64,000 nt of DNA, taken from Parasponia andersonii (taxonomy: Eukaryota; Streptophyta; Magnoliopsida; Rosales; Cannabaceae). The notes beneath the pieces are model-generated. The model worked only from the letters and a program-made list of their open reading frames with translations. It was not told the DNA's origin and did no database searches. Shown here piece by piece: positions 1-12,406 of the stretch. Every line of letters starts with the position of its first letter. Positions within the stretch are counted from its first letter, which is position 1. The position numbers and the translations under genes were made by a program. Location of the stretch: contig JXTB01000006.1 of assembly GCA_002914805.1 (NCBI GenBank), positions 1,146,322 through 1,210,321 of the forward strand. Reading direction: 5' to 3'.

Positions 1-3000
1 CAGACGTTTGAATTGCCACAGGTCTTGCCGAGCACAAAAGGCGTCTAACCTGGTAGAAGTGAAAGTAGCTTTGAACTATTAAAGATTTGAAAAGAATCCA
101 ATTTTAGAAGACATATTTGTACACCAAAAGAAAAAAAGACATCTAATATGGAGAAAAACAGTTCAAATACACCTGACTAACAATGAAATTTAATAACCAT
201 CAATCTTGCAAAGTTGGTTGAAGACCAACATTAACAATTTAACGACCATCAACCAACCACAATGACCTTCACCTTCCGAGTACAACGGTCAGTAATCTAG
301 TAAGCTGTACAATTCATATGGTCAGCAAGCATACGTACACACACATGTAGGAATATACATACCAATTTCTCAGTGATCAATGTGCAATCAGCAATGTAGA
401 GGAGGAAAAGACGATTTTAAAGCCAACTATAAAATGTAAGATGCAAACAAATAGGCAGAGTGGTTCTAACATGTCTAATCTTCCTAAGATTATTGCTCAC
501 ATTCTGTTGAAAGGGCCAACAGGTACCTCATTCAATCGTAAATCACGGCCATAGCGCAACTGCGTGCTAGAGTTGAAAATATGCTCCATGCCATCTGTCA
601 TAGAACCATCGATAGAATCTGTATCCTCAAATTTGGCACCATCTAATCTGATTGTATCAGAAACTGTGGAAGGAATTGTCACCGGATGCAGATGTAGCAT
701 GTATGGTGTAGAAATAGAGATTAAATTCACATTAGTTTGGGTTTCAAACTCCTTAGTTTTGCGTGATCGTGCTGGACATGACAAAGCCAAGTCCTCTCGA
801 CCAAGTAAAACATACGCAGCTGCAGGCCAGTCAGTCGGAGGCGATTCCCGGCACTTATCCAATGCCTATAGAGTGCAGACACAAACAGCATCAATAAGCA
901 GAAACTAATGATTCAAAAATGATAACCAATAATGGCTAAAAATTCCAACAATGCTTAAGCAGTACTAGAATAATTGTGCTGAAGTTGTAAAATGCTAGCA
1001 CGCATCTCATGCAGTGCAAAATTACATGGACGTCTGTATGAATCGTATAAAGTACATCTGTATTTATATAGGAGTAAAATCAACCGAAATCTCTGCCCAG
1101 GGAATTTTAAGTGCCAGAAGATTTGTCAAGCATCCGCAGAACATACAATAAACCTAAATATGGTAGTAAAATCACATTTCCACCGTTTTTTTAACGGTTT
1201 GACATTTATAAGTGTGGCAAGACTTACATGTCGTAGAGGAAGAGATACACCAGAAGGTAGCAAGTCAAGTTGTTTTAGTCCAAATCTTTCTCCAACCATT
1301 GCCAAGACAGTAAGTTCCTCACCTGTGCAATGTGATCCCGCAGCAATATTACAGTAAACACCAGATGAAAGCTTTTTTCCTACTTGTTTGGCACCAGATA
1401 ACAAACTATAGAAGGAAACTATCTTCCGGGCCCAGCTCACAATAGAACTTCCATTTTGACAAATTAAAGGTGAAAGATCATTAAGACTTGCAGAATTGCA
1501 TCCAAGCAGCAAACAGCTCTCAAGCCATCTGAATAAACTCTGTGGTGTCTTACTTGAAAGGGAAGTTATAGGCATCTGAACATTTCTGGAAAACCCAGGA
1601 AAGTCGCGAACATAATGGTCCAGATAGCTTTGTTCACCTAAAAACTTGGCAATATCACATAGCAGAACTGCCAGAAGCTCCAAATCCCTATAAACGACAA
1701 TGCAAAAGTTGGTAAATAAAATGAGACAATAAGAAAATAATAAGGACAAAGGTACATAATACATTCACCAGGTTCAAAAAATGCAATTCACAGCCTGCCT
1801 GCCTATTAGGAAAAGATTATGGCAGCTTCCAACGATTAAAATAGTCCATTTACACCACCAATTTCATGTAAGTTATTCAGCCGGTAAGTAGTACTTAACC
1901 CCGTTCTCTTCTATTTCATAGTTCAAATACTCACTATGTCGCTTAATTCACATAACCATAAATGAATGTTTAACTAAAACCCAGAAGCATTGAATATTTG
2001 ACCAGAGGATTAAGAAAAAATAGTAAAATGTTAACAGAAACTTAAGTATAAGATAGATAGGTCAAAAAAATTTATGCATACCTCTTGCGGAGAGTATCCA
2101 GTTTCAGACTCTCATATACTGCATGCAAACAACCCAAGCTCTCCGTCATTAGCTCAGAGTAAACTGATTTTTCTAATTCTTTTGAACCATAAAAATTTGA
2201 TCCAAAAGCATCCATTTCTTGCTCTTCAACTGATTGTATTGAAGAAACCCCAGGAACAAAGTTATGTTTGCAGAAGTTCTTGTGGAACTTGCTACTGATA
2301 AGAAATTCCCAAGATGACTGAACCGTTGAGTTTGAACGCTTTTGAGTACTGATAGAAGATCCACACATTTGCAGAATAATACTACAAAAAGAGTCCCATT
2401 CTGAATTAACACCATTATCAGCCTCTGACAAATATCCAGATTCACCATCTTTCCAAAGAAGACCAAGAAAATGACTATAGAAGCTAGAACTTAGCCCCTC
2501 AGCCATTGCCGTGATACAATCATTTGCCAATAAGGAAGAAGGGCTTCTCCGTAATGCACACCTAAACATCTGGATTTATAATAAGAATAATAAAGACGTT
2601 CAAAGCTATTACAGTGACATCACAAACTAGAAATATAACTGATTAGGAGTATCATAGCTTAGTGCGAAGCTGATAGCTGACTCAAGGGTTTATATACATA
2701 GTTTGCATAGTAGTATGACAACAAGCTACAAGTCTAGGAAATCAAAAAATAATTACCATAAAAAATACCCGAGACAGCGCACCTGCCCACTATTTACTAT
2801 AATGTTAATTCGCCCCTCAATTTCATCAGCTACTCCAATAATCTTCAAGTCATGGGAAATAGATGCTGTTTCTCTAAACTCCAAATTATGAGAAAGCCGA
2901 TCTTTACTTAATGCTGAAGGCAGAACATACCTACATAGGCATTGTTTCCCTGACTGCAATAATAAAACATAGATGACTATACACCTGTAACAAAATGGTG

Positions 3001-6000
3001 CAGACACAAATCATGCTTGCTAGCATTGCACACTATACCTTTCATAAATTATGTTAAGTTTCTGATCTCTGTTTCTAATTCAAAGAATACTAAACTGCTC
3101 AAAAATCAGCTTCAAGATCATAATTTTCTCGTATATTTTCCAAAGAATATTTCTCTTTTAAACCTGTACACTTTTTAGGTTTTTCTTTATTTTGTTGTTA
3201 AATATTAATAAAGAGACCCAGTATAAAATTGCCTAATAAGAAAAGAACTATTTAAGAAAAATTACTTGCTAAAGCATGATCCTATACACGAACGTCTTCA
3301 GGTAGATAATTAAGCAAAGGTACATGTATTTTAATACAGGAGAGGAAAACATTACTTAAGTGGAGTAGTGATAATGTGTCCACAGATGAATCCTACTAAA
3401 ACAAAAAGAAAGAATTGAAACTCTTCTCAACTGATGAATTTGTACATTCAATGCAGTATGAATTAAGCTTCAATGATATATTAGTAACTTCAATGCCTTC
3501 CGCCAAATTGACCCTGTGAGAAAAGATTAAGCTCATTTAGTATCTGATCACCCATTAACAGAAGTAGCTTACATAAAGAAGAAGGGCATTTTCTGGAGCC
3601 AAAACAATTATGTCTGAATATGGCAGCAGGCCAACTTTCATTCTGAAAACATTGAATTAAAAGAAATAGAGTGAGTTAGAAATTCAAGTCAAAATGATAG
3701 TAGGACAATTGGAAAGACTTAAAACTGGAGAGAAAAGCATAACTTTACCTAGGACGTGTTACAGTCACAGGAGCAGCTGCAATTGCAGATATACTCCAGC
3801 TCATGTCAGGTTTAATATCAAAGACAATTTCATTATTTATTTCAACACTCAGAAGCCTTACAGACAATAATTTCCTTTGTTCTTGGTGAAGAAAACAAAT
3901 TATAGGAGCTGCATCATCATCAGTTGCAAGGAAAACCTAACAAACATTTAGCGGATACTTAGCATAAAGGAAAGTGAAAGACTTCGGAATTTTTACAAAA
4001 TGCCGTCCCATGCACGAAAATAAAATGGCAATATGGATATCCACAATAAAGTTCAACAAATAAACCAGTACCTTACAAGCAGCTGTTTGCACACCCTTCC
4101 CTTGCCATATTCTACGGAAGGAGAACTGTTTTGGTAGTACTCCAGAAGGAATCGCATCCAACAAATTAGCATTTGCCACTTTAAGGTTAGAATTGATAAC
4201 TTCTACAACCCAAACTGAGTGTTGCATCTTTCCTGCAAACAACTTAACAAAGTCAATATGATAAATCCAGGACAAAAACGAAAGAGAAAACCACTTGGGA
4301 TTGAGAAACCTTTGTTATATGATGCCATTAGAGGTACTTGCTCACTCGACCAAATTGTTGTTTCATCAAATTCCTTCATTATGTTGTACTTTCCTCTGTC
4401 TTCAATATATGTCAACTAAAAACGTATAGAACAAATCTCGCATAATCAGTAAATAACGAATAGAAGCTAAGAGTAAAGCCTAAAGAACAAGATAGTGCAG
4501 GTATCTGAGAAGAAATCACAAACAAAAAAGAGAGTTCAAGCAAAATACTTGTGGTTCTTCAAGTGGATCTTTCAGAATCATATGTGAGGACATTGAACTC
4601 GTTTCTCCCTTGACTATATTATCAAAAGCACTTAGCAAATTAAAAGCCTGTTGTGGACTGTTTTCATTTTCTCTTCTAGGATGGGATATTTCACGTCTAC
4701 CAAATAAAGGACTTGTAGATGAAATAGAAACATGAGTTGTTGAACTTGTATCGGCTTGTTGCTGGAACAGTAACCCAAAAGGAAGAGCCCATATTGATGT
4801 GATGGAACGGGACAGAGGAATGGATGTCACTTCGCCTGTAAAAACCAGGCTTTAAATTCAAGTCATGCCTGAGAAAGAATAAGGAAAATAATGGTTTGCA
4901 AGTTGCAACGTAGCATCTCATATCTAGTTAGTTGTCATAAAAAATAAATAAATGTATCAACTTTTTAAAACATTACAAATACATCAATACACTAGGAAAT
5001 AAGTTTTTTATTCCTCTCTGGTCTTTAGTAAATTTAGGACAGCCGAATTCTGGAATTTCAGGTAATAAGTTTTTATTCCTCGTGCAGCATTTAAACCCTC
5101 AATTCAGATAATTCTGAATAACAAATTCAAATTACAAGAAGCCTATAAACCATATCAATCAGATCTATCATCTATGTCCTTTTCCTTCATAACATTCTAA
5201 ATTGCATCCATTTGAATTTTTCAGAGGGCTCTTATCCTGCATGCACAACATATTGTTGTTTTAGATATGGTAAAGTATGGGTATGTCTTTCCTCGATTCT
5301 CATGTTGCTATACTTTTTGCAATTCTAATACCACAAGAAATACTTAACCTTAAGTTAGTACGCATGTATCGAAAATGCATATACTGTTCTGGTCAGCTCA
5401 CCTGATGTGTTGTATATCGTCAAAGAAGCAATTTGTAAAACACAAAGAAGAGCCTCAGCCATATCACCCAAACGACACCAGCACGCCTTAAATTTGTGAA
5501 AGAAGTTTACCATCAAAAAATTCAAAAGAAGAAAAGTAAAATGTCAGTTCAAAAACAAAAAAATAAAAGTACATATTCAATTACTTTTTTAACATAAACA
5601 CGTTGATCCATTGAATCATACTGAAGTCAAACAATCTGAGTGATTCATTGAATCAAAGAAACCTTGTAATGAAATCAAAAGCATCCATAAAATACGATAA
5701 GAAACTTCGAGTTTATGCATTTTCTGTATCATATACAAGAACATACATACCATAACGACTGGGGAGGACAACGTGAACCTCTTAAACACTCGTGCACCTG
5801 TTGTCCATATTATCCTGTCACAGGAAAAAAAAAATAAAAAAAAGGATCACAGAAAAACAATCTAAATTTTTTCTTAAAACTGAACTTAGTGGCAATATTA
5901 ACATGTTATTCTACCCTAAAGGACGAAGTATTCATCTCATAAAATTTTGAATTATCTTTCTCCCTCGTTCAATTTTCATACGATATTCTAAGAAACCAAA

Positions 6001-6527
6001 CAGAAAATTTCAACAAAATCACCCATATCCCCTAACAATAGGCTCTCGTGGTCGAAAAGACAAAATCTTCATCCCATAAAATTATGAATTTTCTTTCTTC
6101 CCCAATTCCATTTTCTCAAGATTTTCCAAGCAACCAAGCGGAAAACTTCAGCAATTTCACCGATTTCCTGCAACAAAAAGCTCGTGGTCGAAAAGACCAA
6201 AGCTTCAACTCACGAAAATTTTGAATTTTCTTTCTTCCTCATCCCAATTTCTTACGATTTTCTAAGCAACCAAACGGAAAATTTGAACAGACATTACCGA
6301 TTTCCCCTAACGAAAAGCTCGTGATCGCATCGATCGCTGAGGGCGTAGCCCGAGGCATCGAAATCGTCGGCATCGTCGTCTCGTTGGCGAATGAGTTCGG
6401 GGTCGAAGAGGAAGTAATCGTAGTTGTCCGTGAAATTATCGGCGGGTTTGCCGTCGAGAGCTTCGGCGATCAAGCCAAAGGGCTTGAACTCGCCCAGCAA
6501 AGTGAGGCGACGAACGCCTATCGACAT
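1..6527 (-). CDS. APC1: Anaphase-promoting complex subunit 1, N-terminal half (13 exons; gene continues past the left edge)
   Basis: Largest scaffold subunit of the APC/C, the nuclear E3 ubiquitin ligase that targets cyclin B and securin at mitosis. Exons, in transcript order: 6527-6298, 5814-5751, 5486-5402, 4835-4549, 4415-4310, 4232-4072, 3936-3749, 3642-3573, 2953-2783, 2569-2082, 1687-1228, 865-527 and 49-<1. All junctions are GT-AG and phases agree, giving 2,698 nt or about 899 codons of an expected roughly 1,700. The start ATG at 6527 opens MSIGVRRLTLLGEFKPFGLI, the conserved plant APC1 N-terminus. Other recognisable blocks are IIWTTGARVFKRF (exon 2), ACWCRLGDMAEALLCVLQ (exon 3), SGKQCLCRYVLPS (exon 9), GRDLRLNEV (exon 12) and RRLLCSARPVAIQTS (exon 13). 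This part is the N-terminal beta-propeller and middle region; the C-terminal PC repeats lie outside. Spliced by eye, so single exon edges could shift; the gene identity is firm. Confidence 0.95.
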
Positions 6528-7400
6528 TTTTGTGAGTGGAACAACTCCCAAGTAGCGAGTAGCGAGTAGAGACCCTGGCACTGCTGGCTTTGCACGACAG
6601 AGAGACTTCACTCCCGCTCTTTCTTTTTCTTTTTTTGGGGGGGTGTTTAATTTTCGTTTTCTCCATTTTAAATAAGCAGACGTTAGCGCCATTTGAAACC
6701 CTAGAGTATCTCCTGTTTGGTTCCGTTGTTCTGCCTCGGGCCCACTGCTGCGTTTAATAAAATCAATAAAATAAACATAGGATTACAGGAAAATGATTGA
6801 ATTTTTAGTCCATTTAAGTAAATATTTTTTAAAAAATATTATAGTTTTTAGTAATTATAAAAAAAAAGTCATAAAATTTGGATAATTTGTAATTTAAATT
6901 CTGAAGTTTAGATTCTACAAAATACTTTTTTGATATTAAGAATTTTTGAAAATTAATACATTGAGTTAACATTTTGAATAATTTTAATTAATAAAAGATG
7001 ATAATATTTTCAAAATTAAGAAGAATAATAATAATTAATCCAGTTTTAGTACAGGATATTAATATTTTTTCATTATTAAAATTTGTTAAAAAGTCAGTTC
7101 AAGGTATTAATTTTCAGAAATTCTTAATCTCATACTATTATTTTGTATGGCCTAAATTTCAATATTTAAATTGTAAGACACTCAAACTTTAAAATATTTT
7201 TTGCAATTCACTCTTTTAAATAATATAGCAAAATGATTAGTATATTAATAGATATATCAAGTATATAATATGATGTATTTAGTATAAAAACTACACTCAT
7301 TTGAGTGATCTAGCATTGGATTGTGTAAGATTATAGTCATGGACTCGACTGCTATATATGTAGAGTATATAGGATCACACCCCGTACAATCCTTACTATA
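6528..7400. other. Upstream region of APC1 and AT-rich spacer
   Basis: The first 200 bp upstream of the APC1 start carry a T/G homopolymer stretch (about 6618-6655) and the likely 5' UTR. No clear TATA box was found. From 6760 on the DNA is AT-rich with no open frame that looks coding; the 64-codon frame at 6998-7192 is low-complexity. Confidence 0.5.
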
Positions 7401-7409
7401 AGTAACATT

Positions 7410-7720
7410 AAGTGGAGCTTCGATGATGTGCTCCATTGCCTGATGGATTAAAGCCCGCCTGAAGAGTCTTCAAACGCTCCATCACTAGATGAGATAAGGT
7501 ATATTTGAAAGGTCCTTAATGAATATTCTAGTTAGCGAGTTTAGTTAGCATGACGTGCCCCATCATTTGATAATGTAAAGTTTGCTTGAAAGGCCTTAGC
7601 AAATATTCTCACCCTCAGCAAATATTATCATTTAGTGGGCTTGATGACTATAATAACATGTTCATCACCTGATAGTTTAAGGTCTACTTGAAGGGTCTCA
7701 ATGAACATTCCTAAGTAGTA
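7410..7720. repeat. Degenerate tandem repeat, unit about 45-105 bp
   Basis: A phrase of the form ATCA-(C/T)TGAT-x-TAAGGT-x-CTTGAAGGGTC-x-AATGAATATTC recurs near 7436, 7480, 7563 and 7667 with substitutions and uneven spacing. The copies are direct. No coding potential is seen. Confidence 0.55.
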
Positions 7721-8080
7721 TTGAAAGTCAATAAGATATACTATTTTGGTCTTTGCTTACCTTCATTTTTGCTCACCAAATAAAAAAAAGTAGAGTTGGT
7801 TTATAAGTAGCTTTATCAAGTTTAAAAATGCAGAAATTTAGATTTTAAAAAAATAAGAAAATAACGGACATTTATTGAAATAAGATGTTAAAAAAGATGC
7901 CCATATAAATTTTCTTAATCATTACTCCTAAAATTTATGTAACAATTAAATAAAATTTAAACGCATATTAAATCTAGTTTATGTTCGAGAAATATTTTGG
8001 AAACAAAAATTCATGGTCCAAATTTCTAATTAAAAATGTTTTGAAAATAAATTTCATATTTTACTTCAGATAATTTTCTT

Positions 8081-8706
8081 AAGGCTATGTTTGGTAGAAA
8101 GGAAAAAGGAGATAAAAGAAATGGTAAGAGATAAAAATAAAGAAAAAATGAAAAATTTGTTGTTTAGTAGGAAAGAAAATGGAAAATAAGAGAAAAAAGA
8201 GAGGAAAAAAAATAATGGAGCACGTACAAAAAAATTTCCCCCCAAAAATGGAGAGAAAAGTAGAAGAAAACTTGCTTAAATAATAAGTGAAATTAAATTT
8301 ACTAAAATAGCCCAACATTTTAAATTTAAAATATTAATAATAAGTAGGAACGGAGGGACATGGTTCCCAAGGTCCCCGTTCAATTTTGTTTTTCCTTTTA
8401 AAAATGTCCAATTATTACATATACTTATAATTTTTTAGCCTAAATTATGTCTAAAGCCCCCGCTAAAAAGCAAAGAAAATATACCAACAAAATATATAAA
8501 ATGCAATTTTAGCGCTATTATACCAAAATCCTGACTATGTCCCTGACAATAAGGATAAATAATTATTATAAAATTATCCAATTTTTCTTTATTCATATAT
8601 ACTAAATAACTACAAAACAAATACATTTTCCTTTCCTTCTTATATATTCTCTCCTCCTCTTTTTTCTTTCCAACCTATTTTATTTCCTCTATGCCAAACA
8701 TAGTTA
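8081..8706. mobile_element. Candidate MITE with imperfect terminal inverted repeats
   Basis: The left end reads GGCTATGTTTGGTAGAAAGG. The right end, read in reverse complement, gives TAACTATGTTTGGCATAGAGG. The two share an exact 10 bp core, CTATGTTTGG, followed by purine-rich arms. Size, AT richness and lack of coding fit a non-autonomous DNA transposon, possibly hAT type. No target-site duplication is clear, and the middle (8340-8570) may hold a second insertion. Confidence 0.45.
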
Positions 8707-10157
8707 GGTGATACAAGTCTTTTGCCTCTTCTCTCCACACCTTAATTTAGTTAAAAAAAATATATTTCCTAAACATTCTTTAAAAAAAATATCTTTTAAT
8801 ACATTTTTTAAAACAAAATATTTTTTCACACACATCTTTGGCAAAAAAATTAAGAAATAAAAAGAAAATTCCACACCATTCTTTTCATTTATTTTGGTTA
8901 TATTGTAATTGGTTGATGTTATCCCTCGTGGATTGTTTCTCTTAGTATTCTTTAATTTCATCTATTTTTTGACCTTTTACCTCTTAGTATATTTACATAT
9001 GGTGATTGTATTTATGTTGTCATTAACAAATTAATTTAGTTTCATGGTTACATTTTTTATAAGAAGGTTTAAACAAAAAATCTCAATCACAGACCAATTA
9101 TTATGAGGCTAACTCATGACCACTTTGGTTTGATAATTATGAAATTGTTAATCAAAGCTGGAAAATTGCCTATATCTTTCTCTTCTCTTTTTTTTCCCCT
9201 CATTTAATCACTATCATAAACTGTTTTATAACTTGTGATCGACATTATTGACTAATATGTTTTGAATATATAAATCTTATAATATTTATTTGTTTCATTT
9301 TTTAATTTTCTTATTATTCTCATTATAACTTATTATTGAAAATGGCATATATATCCATAAGAGCGGTTGACTTTAAGGTGGTTGAAAACCACACTGGTAA
9401 CGTGTATTATTTCCTTCCAAGCAGACATTAGTAACTTAGTATAGTTTACACGAGTTTTTTAACCCGCACGTTTGCAGCGGATTATATACGGCATATAATA
9501 AGTTTGTAATATAATAATTGTTATATTGTTTATAATAGTTAGTAATTTTTTATAATATAACGGTATTTGTTTAAGATATAATAAGATGTTGTCCTGAATA
9601 TTACAAAATATTTTTATTCTAAAGTAGGTTGGTAATTGATTTCACAGATTTTGCTTTACTTTCTTTTGTTGCTCCTCTTCACTTCAATTAGAGGGGAAAA
9701 ATAGAATAGGAAAAAGATTTTGATTAGACTATTTTTTAAAAGGGAAATGATGAAGTTTTTTTTTTTAAGTACGGGGTATTTGTTTTTGAATATAATCAAA
9801 TTATTGTTTTTGAATATAATTAAATTAATTACTTGATTAACTGTTATTTTCTTTATGCTTGAAATATAAATATGTATATATATTATTTAAATGATGGATT
9901 ATTTATTATGTATTTTTTAAAATTAAATGTAATTGGATAGTAGCATTTTACCTTTCTATAATTTTTTTTAGATCGGACGTTTTTGGATCAAGCAGTATGG
10001 TTGGTATTACTTCTATTTCCGGAATGGTTGGTAGTACTGGAAGTGACAATGTGGTGGACTTATCATCATCAAATATCTTTGACACGATTGTGTCAATTAA
10101 AACTCCACCAGTTCTGAAATAAACTTAGAATATTCTTGTTTGTCTGCATAGTTGCTC
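8707..10157. other. AT-rich intergenic spacer
   Basis: No supported gene. The stretch near 9450-9480 is briefly GC-richer (ACCCGCACGTTTGCAGCGG), the kind of motif often found at the edge of decayed repeats, but no element could be delimited. Confidence 0.5.
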
Positions 10158-12348
10158 TATCACGACTCAAAACCCGGGCCAGTGGCAGAAGGAGAATTTC
10201 ACAAAGGTGAGAAATTCCTTGATTTATTTGAAAAGTGTCAAAAGTTATAGTTTTTATAAAACGGTCCATTTAAATAAAATAATTGGAATTTCATCATGTG
10301 AACCACTCCCACAGTTCGTATACACCATTAAACATAGATCGAATGATTATTTAAAAATGCGAAATCAAATATAATTCCAAGCAACATCATCATCCACAAC
10401 GAAACTCAAATCCCAGAATGGTATACATAGGTTCACAGACAAAATAGAAAGCAGTAAATCTTGGTTCAATACTAACACAAAACCCAAACAATCCAAACAC
10501 CATAACAACAAGCTTTTAGCATTACCAAGATAATGAACTACAGTCAAGATGACCTCTTACTTCACTTAATCACCAAGGTCGCACTAGAAACCACCTGAGG
10601 AAGAAGGTAGCGGGGGTGAGCATAAAATGCCCAGTAGGAAAAATAATTACCCGGTCGAAAATATTTTAGTGATGGAGAATTCCAATATGGTTAGTTTAGT
10701 CCAAACATATATATATATATATATATATAATCCAAACCGGAAATCCATATATATATAAAAGCAGTGTAATCAAAACCATTAAATTCATATGCACATGACA
10801 CAAATCAACTCATACCCATGAGCTCTTATCCTCTCATCTGTGGAAACCCAGGATGATGGCACTAAGTATGCATAACAGCTTGCCTGATACCTAAGCCCAT
10901 ACCCAGAGGGGACACCCATGTGTCGCCTACCAAATCTGGAGGGGCAACCGAATTGCCTACGCCTGCCAAATGGGGAGGTAATCAGAAGTAACAAAACCCC
11001 GTGCGAGTTTACGGACTCTCACCGACGGTGGGATACGCAGCCCCATACTGTAAACCCACGATGCTAACACGGTGTTCATGTATGATCCTATGACACGTGT
11101 AATACAGAACTGAAGTGTGAAAATAATCATGCTCTGGTTTTTCGGTAAAATCAGTATACTAGGTTTTTATAGAAAAACGGGTAGCATAATGGTCATATTT
11201 TTAATATACCCAAAATAACCTGCACTCAAAAAATTCCTAGAGTAATACGATACGTATACATCATACAATCAATTCCCATCACAGATGTTTAAATAGTTTA
11301 GAAATCACATTTGTTCTCATATGTTGCAGAAAGTAAGTTTTATTCGAAAATGATATAAAACAGAGGTAATTGAATCCTTACCTTGCTCGAATAGTGATAC
11401 CATGCTATTGAATCCTCCAGGTGTCATTAACGATCGCCCGAAGGGTCGGGAACCAATTCCAAGCCCTCGATCGTCCTCTTGAGAAAAATCACCTTCTCAC
11501 CGAAGCTTCAATTCCACAAACGGACCCTTCACTGAATTTCTAGTACCCAAAATAGCTAGGTTAGACATATAACTTGTCCAAATCGGGTCCGGACCCACAC
11601 CAGGCAGGTAGCATACAAATCGAGGCAAATCTCGACCGTCCGATCTCAATTTCCGTGCCGATCACCAAACATAGGTAATATATATATATCAAACTTCCCC
11701 ATTTTCCGAGTACAATCCAAAAATGAGGTCAAAAACACAATCCAACTGCCGGATCAAAAAGAACAACTATACACTCGAAATACCAAAAAATGGCAACTTT
11801 CAATCCGGGCAAAATGGGGTCGAGATATATAAATACCTTGATGATATTTGTGACGAGACGAATCCAATGGAACCGGTTGGAAGTCGAATGGTGGCCAAAA
11901 TCGTCGCCGGAGGCTAAAAATCCGAATTGCCCTTTTGGAGCTTTTCCGGTGTTGTAGGCGACGGCAGTGACTGAGGACGCGCGATGTGGCTTCGGCGTCG
12001 CACAGAGAGGCTTCATAGATTTGTTGCGCGGGCGGACGACGACGGCAGTGGCTCCTGCGGTAGTCTGACGTCGACGGGCAGAGAGGATCCAAGAAAGAGA
12101 GAGAGAACGTCAGGGAGAGAGAAAGAGAGAGGAAAATGATACCCACGTGAGTGGGAATATATGGGGCTGTGCAATTTTTTAAAAATTGCACATAAGTCCC
12201 CAAAATTCCAAATCTATATCAATTCTACCCCTAAAAAATTGTAATTTAGTCATTCTGCACAAAATTTTTGCAAATTAATCTCCTTAATATTATAACCGGA
12301 AAATTAGTAAAATGTGCAAATTACTCTCCCAAAATCCGGGTTTTCACA
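10158..12348 (-). repeat. 3' LTR of the gypsy element (about 2.19 kb)
   Basis: On the minus strand the LTR starts TGTGAAAACCCGG right after the purine-rich AATGAGGGAAGAA (a likely polypurine tract) and ends near GGTTTTGAGTCGTGATA. Its extent is supported by similarity over its length to the plus-strand copy at 36,230-38,308, including shared boundaries, an AT-dinucleotide run (10,708-10,730 here) and a GC-richer block at 10,800-11,060. The exact low-coordinate edge is uncertain by a few bases because the usual CA terminus is degenerate. Confidence 0.75.
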
Positions 12349-12406
12349 TTCTTCCCTCATTAAAAGAATTTCGTCCCAAAATTCAAAGTACAAGTCAAGG
12401 TTTACA

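Noticed and set aside
497-526. Extension of APC1 exon 12 into PVGPFNRM
   Set aside because: This is read-through past the GAG|GTACCT donor at 527; the next exon at 49 continues with the expected VRRLLCSARPV.
3485-3515. Possible small APC1 exon after a CACAG acceptor-like site (reads GQFGGRH)
   Set aside because: The reading reaches a stop at once, while joining exon 8 (3573) straight to exon 9 (2953) gives the conserved LLLY|SGKQCLCRYV in phase.
8085-8318. 77-codon minus-strand frame rich in Phe
   Set aside because: It arises from the purine-rich arm of the candidate MITE; low-complexity, no motif.
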